Shown piece by piece: positions 17,641-26,670 of a stretch of 64,000 bases of DNA (its first letter is position 1; each line of letters begins with the position of its first letter). This DNA is from CALINB01 sp938045325 (GTDB lineage Bacteria; Pseudomonadota; Alphaproteobacteria; Rhodospirillales; CALINB01). Under the pieces are notes generated by a model. It was not told the DNA's origin. It worked only from the letters and a program-made list of their open reading frames with translations, and did no database searches. The stretch is from contig JAYNQW010000010.1 of assembly GCA_038114465.1 (NCBI GenBank), positions 62,001 through 126,000 of the forward strand. The letters run 5' to 3'. Both the position numbers and the translations under genes were made by a program.

Positions 17641-19773
17641 TTATTTTTCAGCGTCACGGGATACAGTGGCGGGTGTATCGTCATGGTTGCCAGCTTGTTT
17701 CAGAGCGCTGATCACAGACTTGTTGGTTAAAATTTCCGGTAGCGTTACGCCTGTGGGTTTTTCTGGACCGTATACAACATTGAAAGGAATACCATATCGG
17801 CCGAATTTAGAAAGATATTGAGCAATGGTTTCGCTTGGCCGCGTCCAATCGGCTCTCATCCGGATTACATTTTTATTTGAGAATAAGGCGTTCACGGACT
17901 GAGAATCCAATACCAGTTTTTTGTTCACTTGGCATGTGATGCACCAATCGGCCGTAACATCGACGAATACGGTTTTCCCTTGGCCGACAAGTTTGTGAAT
18001 TTTGTTTTCATCAAACGCAACCCAGTCACCCAAATCGTTTGACTGGCTTGTAGACGCTATCGGCGTTTTTGCCATCCATAATGGAGCGGCAAAAGCAAGG
18101 GCCGTCATTGCGGCAACAGCTTTCCACGGGGTTGCCCTGGTTTGAGATGTTTGCCGATGTTGGATAAATAAAATTACGGTTACGGCCAGTAATAGCGCGG
18201 CGCAAACCAATGTTGCTGTTAAACCGATCAGGGCGAACAGCACCGTTAGCAACCAGATGGCTGTTGCTGCGAGGGCAAAACCAAGAATTTTTCGCAATAC
18301 AATCATCCAGGCGCCGGGGCGTGGCAATCGAGTGGCTAAGCTTGGTGCCGCAGCAATTAATAGATAGGGCAGTGCGAGGCCTATGCCGAGCGCGGTAAAG
18401 ATGATCCATATTTCCAATGCCCCTCGGGATAAAGCAAAGCCGACGGCGGTGCCCAAAAATGGCGCGGAGCAGGGAGTTGCTAATAAGGTTGCCAGCATGC
18501 CTGCCGAGAAATGACCGCCAAGGCCATGGATCTGACCCTGGTGACTGCTGACTTCTGCGATCCATCGGGGCAGGGAAATTTCAAAGAAGCCCCATAAGTT
18601 GCAGGCAAACAACGTGACGATGACGGCCATTAAAATTAAAAACCAGGGGTGTTGAAATTGAATTCCCCAGCCAATGGACATCCCAAAAGTTTTTAAGAGT
18701 AAAAGGCCTGCTGCGATCATTAAAAACGAGAAAATGATGCCGGCAGCTGAAGCGATAAAGCTAAGCCGCACATCATTTGTATCCTTTCCACCGTGATTTA
18801 CAACCCCGAGCAATTTGATCGACAGAACAGGAAGTACGCAGGGCATTAAATTGAGAATAAGGCCTCCTAACAGAGCAAAGAAGATGATTTTCCATGTTAG
18901 GGAAGAGAGTTTCTTCGAAATACTGCGGCGTTCCTCAAGGCCTCTGGTTTTATCGACCAACGTTAACGTGATTGGCTTTTCAAGCAGCTTTTCCGGACCG
19001 CCTTGAATGTGCTTGAGGCCAAAGATGGGGACTTCGAAATGGGCCTCCGTATTTGATTTACTTTGCGAGATGCGAGGCTTTCCAAATTGAATATCTCTGG
19101 AGCCTTCGACAAAAAGATCAGGTGACTGGAATGGCGTTGTCGCCGATGCCGATACTAAAAGGGTGGGTTTCGATTTTAATTGGTCAACAAATACACTGTT
19201 AATTTTAATTCCTAGACCCTGACCATCACCCGGCACTTGTGCTTGAAAGCGGTTGATTAAATGGGCGTGAACACTGGCGTTCGAGGGGCCTGCCGGTACA
19301 GATAGTGAAAGTTTCGTTTGATAAGGAATGCAAATTTCTTTGCATGCCAGATAATCGAGCTTCAATTGAGCATCAATCGGCTTGCCGGGTTCAACTAATG
19401 TCGTTTGAAGCGGTAAAACGACTTCGTCTTTGTAACCTTGAGTATCAAATCCGAGAACGGAAAATCGTTTTGGCGCCGGCCATTGGATTCTCGTTTCGGC
19501 TAAGTTTGATGATCCTTGCCATTTCAATCGGGGTGGAAAACCTGCATCCCCCGGTGACCGCCAATAAATTTTCCAGCCGTCTTTCAGTTTGAAGTGGAGG
19601 CCGAGTGGAATTCGTTTTTGCTTGCCAACGCGGGTTACAGCAGAAATTAATCGAACTTCTGTGTAGTCAGTTTTAATCCATGGCGATGCTTGCGAATTGG
19701 CAGCATTCCCAGGCGCAGCCAGGGTACTGAAAAGCGTAAAAATGATCAGGAATGAAATATTCTTCATAACCAT
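17641..19773 (-). CDS. DsbD/ScsB-like thiol:disulfide interchange protein
   Basis: 710 residues. A signal peptide (FLIIFTLFSTLAAPGNAA) is followed by a periplasmic DsbD-N-like domain with a cysteine pair in CKEICIPYQ. About eight membrane helices carry the redox cysteines in PCVLPVLSIKLL and TPCSAPFLGTAVGFAL. A C-terminal thioredoxin domain has WCITC. It moves reducing power from cytoplasmic thioredoxin to the periplasm, for example for cytochrome c or oxidase assembly. The long N-domain fits the alphaproteobacterial DsbD/ScsB branch better than CcdA. Convergent with rnhA, 8 bases apart. Confidence 0.9.
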   Translation of the reverse strand: MVMKNISFLIIFTLFSTLAAPGNAANSQASPWIKTDYTEVRLISAVTRVGKQKRIPLGLHFKLKDGWKIYWRSPGDAGFPPRLKWQGSSNLAETRIQWPAPKRFSVLGFDTQGYKDEVVLPLQTTLVEPGKPIDAQLKLDYLACKEICIPYQTKLSLSVPAGPSNASVHAHLINRFQAQVPGDGQGLGIKINSVFVDQLKSKPTLLVSASATTPFQSPDLFVEGSRDIQFGKPRISQSKSNTEAHFEVPIFGLKHIQGGPEKLLEKPITLTLVDKTRGLEERRSISKKLSSLTWKIIFFALLGGLILNLMPCVLPVLSIKLLGVVNHGGKDTNDVRLSFIASAAGIIFSFLMIAAGLLLLKTFGMSIGWGIQFQHPWFLILMAVIVTLFACNLWGFFEISLPRWIAEVSSHQGQIHGLGGHFSAGMLATLLATPCSAPFLGTAVGFALSRGALEIWIIFTALGIGLALPYLLIAAAPSLATRLPRPGAWMIVLRKILGFALAATAIWLLTVLFALIGLTATLVCAALLLAVTVILFIQHRQTSQTRATPWKAVAAMTALAFAAPLWMAKTPIASTSQSNDLGDWVAFDENKIHKLVGQGKTVFVDVTADWCITCQVNKKLVLDSQSVNALFSNKNVIRMRADWTRPSETIAQYLSKFGRYGIPFNVVYGPEKPTGVTLPEILTNKSVISALKQAGNHDDTPATVSRDAEK

Positions 19774-20010
19774 AATGGCCCCGGCTTAAACGGTTCGGCC
19801 CATGATTTATCACAAATTGTTGCGTAATGCGTTGGATTATATCGCACTTTGCCTATATCTGCGACAAGACAAATGCCATCACAATCTCTTGAACATCTTC
19901 ATAGTGAACCCGATCTCAAGGGAGCATTTTGGTTTTCTGTGGCTTTGCCACAATATAGCCATATACAGACGGTAGGTTTGTTGAGTGACGAATGTTGATG
20001 GGTCTTTCTA

Positions 20011-20580
20011 ATGATTGATACGGAAGCGACATACCTTTCGGGTCAATTGCTTGTGGCGATGCCAAGCATGCCAGATCCGCGGTTTTCTAAAACAGTAATA
20101 TATATGTGTGCTCATAATGCCGAGGGGGCCATGGGGCTTGTCATTAATCGTGCGATTGATTCCTTGTCGTTCCCTGATCTCCTTCAGCAGCTAGGCATCG
20201 AAACGGCAAACGTGGACCAGCAAATACGGGTTTTATTTGGCGGGCCTGTCGAATCCGGGCGTGGCTTTGTTTTGCATTCGCCGGATTATCAACAAGAGGC
20301 GACATTAGTCGTCGATGAGACGGTTGCACTGACGGCCACCGTGGATATTCTAAAGGCAATCGCCGGCGGCATGGGGCCTGACCAAAGCCTTCTCGCATTG
20401 GGGTATGCAGGTTGGGGCCCCGGGCAACTTGACGGCGAGCTGAAAGCAAATGGCTGGCTTCATGTCGATGCTGATGAAGACTTAATTTTTGATGCCGGTT
20501 TAGAGTCTAAATGGGAGCGAGCCCTAAACAAAATTGGTATCGATCCCAGCATGCTGTCAGGCGATATCGGAAATGCTTAA
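20011..20580 (+). CDS. YqgE/AlgH family protein
   Basis: 189 residues, typical length. It opens LSGQLLVAMPSMPDPRFSKTVIYMCAHN and contains GAMGLVINR, FGGPVESGRGFVLHS and ALGYAGWGPGQLDGEL, all hallmarks of the UPF0301 family. Function is still unclear; members have been linked to envelope and alginate regulation. The 237-base gap upstream separates it from the divergent DsbD-like gene and shows no other feature. Convergent with the M16 peptidase gene, 7 bases apart. Confidence 0.94.
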   Translation: MIDTEATYLSGQLLVAMPSMPDPRFSKTVIYMCAHNAEGAMGLVINRAIDSLSFPDLLQQLGIETANVDQQIRVLFGGPVESGRGFVLHSPDYQQEATLVVDETVALTATVDILKAIAGGMGPDQSLLALGYAGWGPGQLDGELKANGWLHVDADEDLIFDAGLESKWERALNKIGIDPSMLSGDIGNA

Positions 20581-20587
20581 AATTTAC

Positions 20588-21847
20588 TCAGTGTTTAAGC
20601 ATGTTTTCTAATGTTGAAAATTTTTCGACTTTAGCGATACGCCCCAATGCCGCAAATGTCGCTTTTCCATTTGTCAGAGTATGTGCGGCATTTTGAACAT
20701 CAGATTTTGTTACGGATTCAATTTTTTCAACAATTTCGTCGACGGGCAGGGGTCTTTTAAAGATCATCAATTGCCGGGCTAATTGTTCGCACCTGGAAGA
20801 AGTGCTCTCTAAAGACATCAAGGTCGCAGATTTTAACTGGGCACGGGCTCGGTCAATTTCATTTTCTTTTATGCCGTTCGTGATATTTTTAATTTCATTG
20901 CAAATCACGGGTATCAGTTCTTTGGCCTCATCTTCGCCGGTGCCGGCATAGATGCCGAATATACCGGAGTCGTGGTAGCACGAGACAAAGCTGTAGATGC
21001 TATAAACGAGCCCGCGTTTTTCCCGGATTTCTTGGAACAGGCGTGAAGACATGCCACCGCCAAACAAATTGGAAAATGTGGACGCGGCATAAAATTCGGG
21101 TGATTCGTAAGGAATTCCCTCAAATCCAAGTACAATATGCGCCTGTTCAATATCGCGGGATTCACGGAATTGCCCGCCCGAGTATTGAGCGGCTTCGTAA
21201 GTAAGCTTGTCCTTTTCTGGTAGGTCAATAAATGCTTTTTCGGCAAGCGATACGAGTTCTTCATGATCTAATTTGCCGGCGGCGGCAACAATCATGCGAG
21301 GCGCACTGTAATTCGATTGCATGAAGTCAATAATTGTCTCGCGCGGCAGATTTTGAATGCGCTCTGCTTGGCCTAACACAGGCCGTCCAAGCGCCTGGTT
21401 GGGGAAGGCAACTTCCTGAAAGTGATCGAAAATAACATCATCGGGCGTGTCGTTTGTCTGCATGATTTCTTGAACAATAACAGCACGCTCGCGCGAGAGC
21501 TCATCCGGGTCCATGGTGGCATGCTGAAGGATGTCGGCTAGAACATCGATTGCCAACGGGAGGTCTTCTTTCAGAACCTTGGCGTAATAAGCGGTGTTTT
21601 CACGCGATGTATACGCATTTAAGTGCCCGCCAACGGTTTCAATTTCTTCAGCGATTTCACGCGCGCTGCGCCGGCGTGTTCCCTTGAATGCCATATGCTC
21701 TAATAAATGCGAGATGCCGTTGACATCCGGATGCTCGTGGCGTGTGCCGACTTCGACCCAAACACCAACGGAAACAGTTTCAACCGATTCCATCGAATCC
21801 GAAACAATGCGCATGCCATTTCTTAAAGTTGATACGTGGACGGTCAC
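20588..21847 (-). CDS. M16-family zinc peptidase (processing-peptidase-like)
   Basis: 419 residues with the inverted zinc motif HLLEH at residues 47-51 (GISHLLEHMAFKGT) and the arginine/tyrosine region near RGLVYSIYSF. Single-length M16 proteins of this type resemble the mitochondrial processing peptidase beta subunit and are predicted cytoplasmic. The start overlaps the thrC stop (ATGA), the conserved thrC-M16 pair of Rhodospirillales-like genomes, implying co-expression. Confidence 0.93.
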   Translation of the reverse strand: MTVHVSTLRNGMRIVSDSMESVETVSVGVWVEVGTRHEHPDVNGISHLLEHMAFKGTRRRSAREIAEEIETVGGHLNAYTSRENTAYYAKVLKEDLPLAIDVLADILQHATMDPDELSRERAVIVQEIMQTNDTPDDVIFDHFQEVAFPNQALGRPVLGQAERIQNLPRETIIDFMQSNYSAPRMIVAAAGKLDHEELVSLAEKAFIDLPEKDKLTYEAAQYSGGQFRESRDIEQAHIVLGFEGIPYESPEFYAASTFSNLFGGGMSSRLFQEIREKRGLVYSIYSFVSCYHDSGIFGIYAGTGEDEAKELIPVICNEIKNITNGIKENEIDRARAQLKSATLMSLESTSSRCEQLARQLMIFKRPLPVDEIVEKIESVTKSDVQNAAHTLTNGKATFAALGRIAKVEKFSTLENMLKH

Positions 21848-23256
21848 ACAGAGGCCCTTTTTGCGATTTGATCTTTCATGTGCTCACGCAAGGTATCGAC
21901 GTTATTTGGCATGACAGTATAACGCTCCTCGCGCTCATGAAGACCAGCAAGGCTTTCCGGTAATGCCGGAATAACACCTGTCGCATCCTCAACGGCCGCC
22001 GGAAATTTCGCCGCATGCGCCGTTGCAATGGAAACCAGCGCCGATGTGGAATGTTCGTGATTAGCGATGCCGGCTGCAAGACCCACAGCGGTATGAGGGT
22101 CTAATAATTCACCCGTGTTTTTAAAAGTGGAACGAATAACGGCTTTGGTTTGTTCATCATCGATCGCATGAGCCGCAAAAAGTGACGTCATCCGCTTCCA
22201 ACGATCTTGACCAAAATTGACGGAGCCGGTTTTTTTGAACTGTTCCATTACATCGGCAACGGCGGCGCCGTCACGGTCGTAGTATTCAAACAAAAGCCGT
22301 TCAAAATTGCTTGAGATTTGAATATCCATGCTGGGGCTGAGAGTCGCGTGCACGGTTTCTATTTTCATTTCGCCGGTTTGAATATAACGGGTGAGGATAT
22401 CGTTTTGATTTGAGCCAATGACAAGCTTATCAACCGGCAATCCCATTTCGCGGGCAGCATATCCGGCAAAAATATTCCCGAAATTCCCTGTCGGTACAGC
22501 AAAGGTCATATGTCTCTCAGGTGCACCAATAGAAACAGCGACATAAAAATAATAACTGATTTGCGCCATGATACGCGCCCAGTTAATTGAATTCACTGCT
22601 GATAAGTTAGCCTGATCACGAAATTCGATATCGTTGAACAACTGTTTTACGAGTTCTTGGCAATCATCAAAGGTGCCTTCTATCGCGATGTTGTGCACAT
22701 TAGGCGACAGTACGGTTGTCATTTGGCGGCGTTGAACATCCGATACACGGTCTTTTGGGTGCAACATAAAAACTTCGATGGCGTCCCGGTCCCGGCAAGC
22801 CTCGATTGCGGCAGAGCCCGTATCGCCTGATGTGGCACCGACAATGGTGATTTTATTATTTTCGCCCCGGCGTTTTAAAACGACATCAAAAAGCCTGCCG
22901 ACCATTTGAAGGGCGTAGTCTTTAAAGGATAACGTTGGGCCATGAAATAACTCAAGCAGCCATGTATTGGGACCGAGCTGAATTAAAGGGGCAACGGCTG
23001 TGTGGTCGAAGCCACGATAACTTTCACCCAGGAGTTCACCGAAATCATCTTCGCTGAGGCAGCGGCCGATAAAAGGCCACATGACGCGAAAAGCCACTTC
23101 ATGATAAGGCAGGCCGGCAAGAGCCCGAATGTCGTCATGTGTCATCTGCGGCCAGTATTCAGGTACATAGAGGCCGCCATCGCGGGCAAGGCCGGCGAGG
23201 AGGACATCTTCAAATGACAAGACAGGTGCTTGTCCTCTGGTGCTGACGTATTTCAA
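21844..23256 (-). CDS. thrC: Threonine synthase
   Basis: 470 residues, PLP enzyme converting O-phosphohomoserine to threonine. The PLP lysine lies in GPTLSFKDYALQMVG, with the phosphate/PLP loop VGATSGDTGSAAIEA. The N-terminus MKYVSTRGQAPVLSFEDVLLAGLARDGGLY shows the correct start. It pairs functionally with thrB at 16.2 kb and is coupled to the M16 peptidase gene. Confidence 0.96.
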   Translation of the reverse strand: MKYVSTRGQAPVLSFEDVLLAGLARDGGLYVPEYWPQMTHDDIRALAGLPYHEVAFRVMWPFIGRCLSEDDFGELLGESYRGFDHTAVAPLIQLGPNTWLLELFHGPTLSFKDYALQMVGRLFDVVLKRRGENNKITIVGATSGDTGSAAIEACRDRDAIEVFMLHPKDRVSDVQRRQMTTVLSPNVHNIAIEGTFDDCQELVKQLFNDIEFRDQANLSAVNSINWARIMAQISYYFYVAVSIGAPERHMTFAVPTGNFGNIFAGYAAREMGLPVDKLVIGSNQNDILTRYIQTGEMKIETVHATLSPSMDIQISSNFERLLFEYYDRDGAAVADVMEQFKKTGSVNFGQDRWKRMTSLFAAHAIDDEQTKAVIRSTFKNTGELLDPHTAVGLAAGIANHEHSTSALVSIATAHAAKFPAAVEDATGVIPALPESLAGLHEREERYTVMPNNVDTLREHMKDQIAKRASV

Positions 23257-23323
23257 AGCGGTCTATTCATCCAAATTTAAATCGGCTCACCCTATACGCG
23301 CAGGAATAACCGCGCAAGAAGCC

Positions 23324-23665
23324 TTAGCGGGGACAGGATTGGGATTTAAGCAATTGGTGCAACTCGGCAAGATTTAAATAATAAACCCACTTGAGACAGC
23401 CGCTTGTCAGGCCCATGAGGGTGCCCTGCTGAAAGGACTTTTCTGTAAAGTACCGGACCGTTTCAACATTTTTGAGTAAGTTGCAGCGGCCAAGTAATTC
23501 CTTCAAGGGCCCGCGGACCGGCCGCACGCTCAGTATATGATCGATGCCTATATCCGTCGGCTTCAGGCAATTTAAGCTGCTCGCCGCATTGATCGGGGAC
23601 GGGGCGTGAATGGATAAGAAAAATACAAAAATGATTACATTGATGTGCTTGGTGATGCGTATCAT
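23324..23665 (-). CDS. Small exported protein of unknown function
   Basis: 113 residues with a clear signal peptide (INVIIFVFFLSIHAPSPINAA, cleavage expected after NAA). The mature part of about 85 residues contains four cysteines (NCLKP, GRCNLL, SGCLKW, SQSCPR), suggesting two disulfide bonds in the periplasm. No domain is recognised. It lies between thrC and the M32 carboxypeptidase gene on the same strand. Confidence 0.6.
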   Translation of the reverse strand: MIRITKHINVIIFVFFLSIHAPSPINAASSLNCLKPTDIGIDHILSVRPVRGPLKELLGRCNLLKNVETVRYFTEKSFQQGTLMGLTSGCLKWVYYLNLAELHQLLKSQSCPR

Positions 23666-23689
23666 TTGATGACCTTATTTGCACATTAA

Positions 23690-25183
23690 TTAATTCAGAT
23701 AGCGGTTTTCAAGATGTGCTTTATACACATTCGCATCAAGGGGCTTGCCTGTTGCTTGTGTCAGTATTTCGTTCGTTGAAAAGAGCGATCCCTTATTATG
23801 AATGTTTTGGTGCAGCCAGCTCATAAGCGGTTTGAAATTACCCTGACGAATACCGGGGATAATATCTACATCCGATTGGGTTGCGGCTTGAAAAATCTGT
23901 GCCGCCATCATGGCGCCTAAAGTATAGGTTGGGAAATATCCCCATGCACCGTCATACCAATGAATGTCCTGCAAACATCCTTCGCGATCGGAGGGGGGTG
24001 TTAAACCTAACAAGCTTTTCATTAGATCGTTCCACGCACCAGGTAAGTCTTCTACGCTGAGATCGCCTTCGATCATGGCTTTCTCTAGACGGTAGCGAAC
24101 GATTACATGTGCCGGATACGTGACCTCGTCTGCATCGACCCGTATGAAATCCGGCGTGACGCGCGTGTATAATTTATAAAGATTATCCACCTCCCAAGCC
24201 GGGCCGGCCCCATTAAAGGCATTAGCAATGATGGGAGATGCATATTCTAAGAACGCTCGAGAGCGGCAAACCTGCATTTCGATCAGCAATGATTGGCTTT
24301 CATGCATGCCCATGCCTCTGGCATCCCCAGCCGGTTGTGAGCGCCAATTTTTCGGTAATCCTTTGTCGTAGAGGGCATGCCCGGTTTCGTGGAGAACGCC
24401 CATCAAGCTGGATGTAAAATCGCTCTCGTCGTAACGGGTCGTAATGCGTAAATCGTCAGTTGTGCCGCCACTAAACGGATGAAGGCTAACATCGAGACGG
24501 CCATAATCGAAATCAAATCCAAGGGCTTGCATAAATTGCATCCCAAGCGCTTTTTGTTTTTTGACCGGGAAGGGGCCTTGAGGCTGGACCGCCGGGCTCT
24601 GGCGCGCTTGATGTTCTAAAACTCGATTTAAAAATGCCGGTAGGAATGATTCTAATTCAGAAAATTCTTTATCAATTTCGTCGCTTCGCATTCCCGGCTC
24701 ATATTGATCGAGCAGAGCATCATAAAGGCTTAAATTCAATTGATCCGCTTTTGCAGAGGCAACGTCTTTCACAATCGATAAAAGAACTTCAAGCTTTGGC
24801 CGGACCAGGGAAAAATCGGCGTTGGCCCGTGCCGTTCGCCAAATATGCTCGCAAGCCGATTCGGCTTTTGATAACGCGATTACCAAATCTTCGGGCAATG
24901 CCGTCGCGTGAACCCAGTTCCGTTTAATCTCATTGAGGTTTGCCTGTTGTTCGGCATCAAGGTTGGATTGTGATTCGGCTTCGCCGATCAAGTCGGCAAC
25001 CTCTGCGGCTGTGAGGATGCCATGTTGAACAGCCTTCAGTTCAGCAAGCTGTTCCGCCCGCCCGGCGGCTCCGCCGTGGGGCATCATGGTGGCTAAGTCC
25101 CATTGTAATATTGCTTCAGCCTCGGACAGCGCCTTCAACCGCCGAAAGCGTCCTTCCAATTTCTGGTAAGCCGATGATTGCAT
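23690..25183 (-). CDS. M32-family metallocarboxypeptidase (Taq carboxypeptidase type)
   Basis: 497 residues, the usual M32 length. The zinc/catalytic motif HETGH is at residues 265-269 (GVLHETGHALYDKGLP), followed by the family pattern GMGMHESQSLLIEMQVCRS. It removes C-terminal residues from peptides in the cytoplasm. It lies 6 bases downstream of the heme O synthase gene and is possibly co-transcribed with it. Confidence 0.95.
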   Translation of the reverse strand: MQSSAYQKLEGRFRRLKALSEAEAILQWDLATMMPHGGAAGRAEQLAELKAVQHGILTAAEVADLIGEAESQSNLDAEQQANLNEIKRNWVHATALPEDLVIALSKAESACEHIWRTARANADFSLVRPKLEVLLSIVKDVASAKADQLNLSLYDALLDQYEPGMRSDEIDKEFSELESFLPAFLNRVLEHQARQSPAVQPQGPFPVKKQKALGMQFMQALGFDFDYGRLDVSLHPFSGGTTDDLRITTRYDESDFTSSLMGVLHETGHALYDKGLPKNWRSQPAGDARGMGMHESQSLLIEMQVCRSRAFLEYASPIIANAFNGAGPAWEVDNLYKLYTRVTPDFIRVDADEVTYPAHVIVRYRLEKAMIEGDLSVEDLPGAWNDLMKSLLGLTPPSDREGCLQDIHWYDGAWGYFPTYTLGAMMAAQIFQAATQSDVDIIPGIRQGNFKPLMSWLHQNIHNKGSLFSTNEILTQATGKPLDANVYKAHLENRYLN

Positions 25184-25189
25184 GAATAT

Positions 25190-26167
25190 TTAGATGGGGA
25201 AGAACAGCACGTTGTCTACCAACAAAGAGACGAAAACGAGAAATAAATAAAATATGCTGAAAAAGAACATTGGTCGGGCCGTCGAGCCTGGATTCGTAAT
25301 TGGGTCTGATGGATCCCGCCAAACCCGCCAGGCGTGATACAACAATGCGATGTTTAAAAGTACGGCCGTCGAGAAGTATATCCACCCCGACATGCCAACC
25401 ATCACGGGAAGTAATGTTGTTGGCGCCAAGAGGACACTATAGACCAATATTTGAATTTTCGTTGCGCGTATGCCGGCCACAACAGGCATCATAGGAATAC
25501 CAGCCTTCTCATAATCGCCGCAGCGATAAAGCGCCAACGCCCAAAAATGGGGCGGGGTCCACATAAAAATGATGAGAAATAATATCAATGATTCAATTGT
25601 AACTGAACCACTGACGACGGCCCATCCGATCATTGGCGGAAAAGCGCCAGCCGCACCACCGATCACAATATTCTGTGGTGTGCGGCGCTTCAGCCAAATG
25701 GTGTAGATGAACACGTAAAACGCGATTGTGATGGCTAAAAGGACGCTCGCAACTGGATTTATTGCGAGTGTCATAACAACGACCGAGACAATTGATAATG
25801 CGATGCCTAACCAAAGCGCATGGGCTGGTTTAAGCCGGCCGGCAGGGATCGGGCGGTTCTGCGTGCGGGCCATTTGGCTGTCGATATCTCTGTCGTACCA
25901 CATGTTTATCGAGCCTGATGCACCGGCGCCGAGTGCTACGCAGAAAATAGCCAATAAAGCGTCAGCAACGGAAACAGAGCCTGGTGCTAACAACAGTCCG
26001 ACGATCGCCGTGAAAACGACCAAAGACATAACCCTAGGCTTTAATAATATCGCGTAGTCTTTTGCGCGAACGCTACCGGCCGCAGCGACGGCTTCAACCG
26101 GGGTCGCGGGTTCCGAAGATTTGGCTGTGTCTTGGCCTGTATGCTCGGCTGCGATGCCTTGTTGCAC
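25190..26167 (-). CDS. ctaB: Protoheme IX farnesyltransferase (heme O synthase)
   Basis: 325 residues, a UbiA-type prenyltransferase that converts heme b to heme O, precursor of heme A in the aa3 oxidase encoded at 29-33 kb. It has the first aspartate-rich motif NMWYDRDIDSQMARTQNRPIPAG, nine hydrophobic helices and TPPHFWALALYRCGDYEKAGIPMMPVVAG. Many alphaproteobacteria place ctaB between ctaD and ctaG; here it is outside that operon on the opposite strand. Confidence 0.95.
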   Translation of the reverse strand: MQQGIAAEHTGQDTAKSSEPATPVEAVAAAGSVRAKDYAILLKPRVMSLVVFTAIVGLLLAPGSVSVADALLAIFCVALGAGASGSINMWYDRDIDSQMARTQNRPIPAGRLKPAHALWLGIALSIVSVVVMTLAINPVASVLLAITIAFYVFIYTIWLKRRTPQNIVIGGAAGAFPPMIGWAVVSGSVTIESLILFLIIFMWTPPHFWALALYRCGDYEKAGIPMMPVVAGIRATKIQILVYSVLLAPTTLLPVMVGMSGWIYFSTAVLLNIALLYHAWRVWRDPSDPITNPGSTARPMFFFSIFYLFLVFVSLLVDNVLFFPI

Positions 26168-26281
26168 TGGAACGAAGCTCCTTATGAGTATTGGCCTCTA
26201 TATACACGGTAAGAGAATGTAATTCAGGCGTTTTCTTAAGGTAATTTTTGGCGAAATTCTGTCACTTTTGTTGCTATGGTT

Positions 26282-26656
26282 TTATGAGTCCGCGGTTTGG
26301 CTGACCAGTGGCCTGTCATATTCATCAAAATGAACGGCAAACCATCTATGGCACAACTGGGATAATATTTGGCCTAAATTGCCGTTATCAGGCTTTGTTG
26401 CCATGTCCATATGTTTTTTAATTTCTGCCAGCAACCCATCATGATCGATTTTATGACTGGTAAAATTTGAATCATGATGTTGTTTCATAAACGACTCTTC
26501 TTTTTTGAAGTGGGCGGCGGCCACCGCATGAATTTCACTAATTAAAAAAATTTTTTCGTGTTCTAGGCTGGTGATTTTTAATCTTTCACACAATAGATCT
26601 ATTTGGTTCAGAAGCTGACGGTGTTGATGGTCAAATTCATCAAAATTTTCTGACAT
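26282..26656 (-). CDS. Bacteriohemerythrin
   Basis: 124 residues, the four-helix non-heme diiron O2-binding fold. Ligand candidates are in FDEFDHQHRQLLNQID, HFKKEESFMKQHHDSNFTSHKIDHD (H-x3-E and H-x4-H patterns) and WFAVHFDEYDRPL (H-x4-D). It may carry, store or sense oxygen. It lies 14 bases downstream of the heme-copper-oxidase-like gene, pointing to a shared O2/NO-linked function. Confidence 0.88.
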   Translation of the reverse strand: MSENFDEFDHQHRQLLNQIDLLCERLKITSLEHEKIFLISEIHAVAAAHFKKEESFMKQHHDSNFTSHKIDHDGLLAEIKKHMDMATKPDNGNLGQILSQLCHRWFAVHFDEYDRPLVSQTADS

Positions 26657-26670
26657 CAGGTTTTATCTCT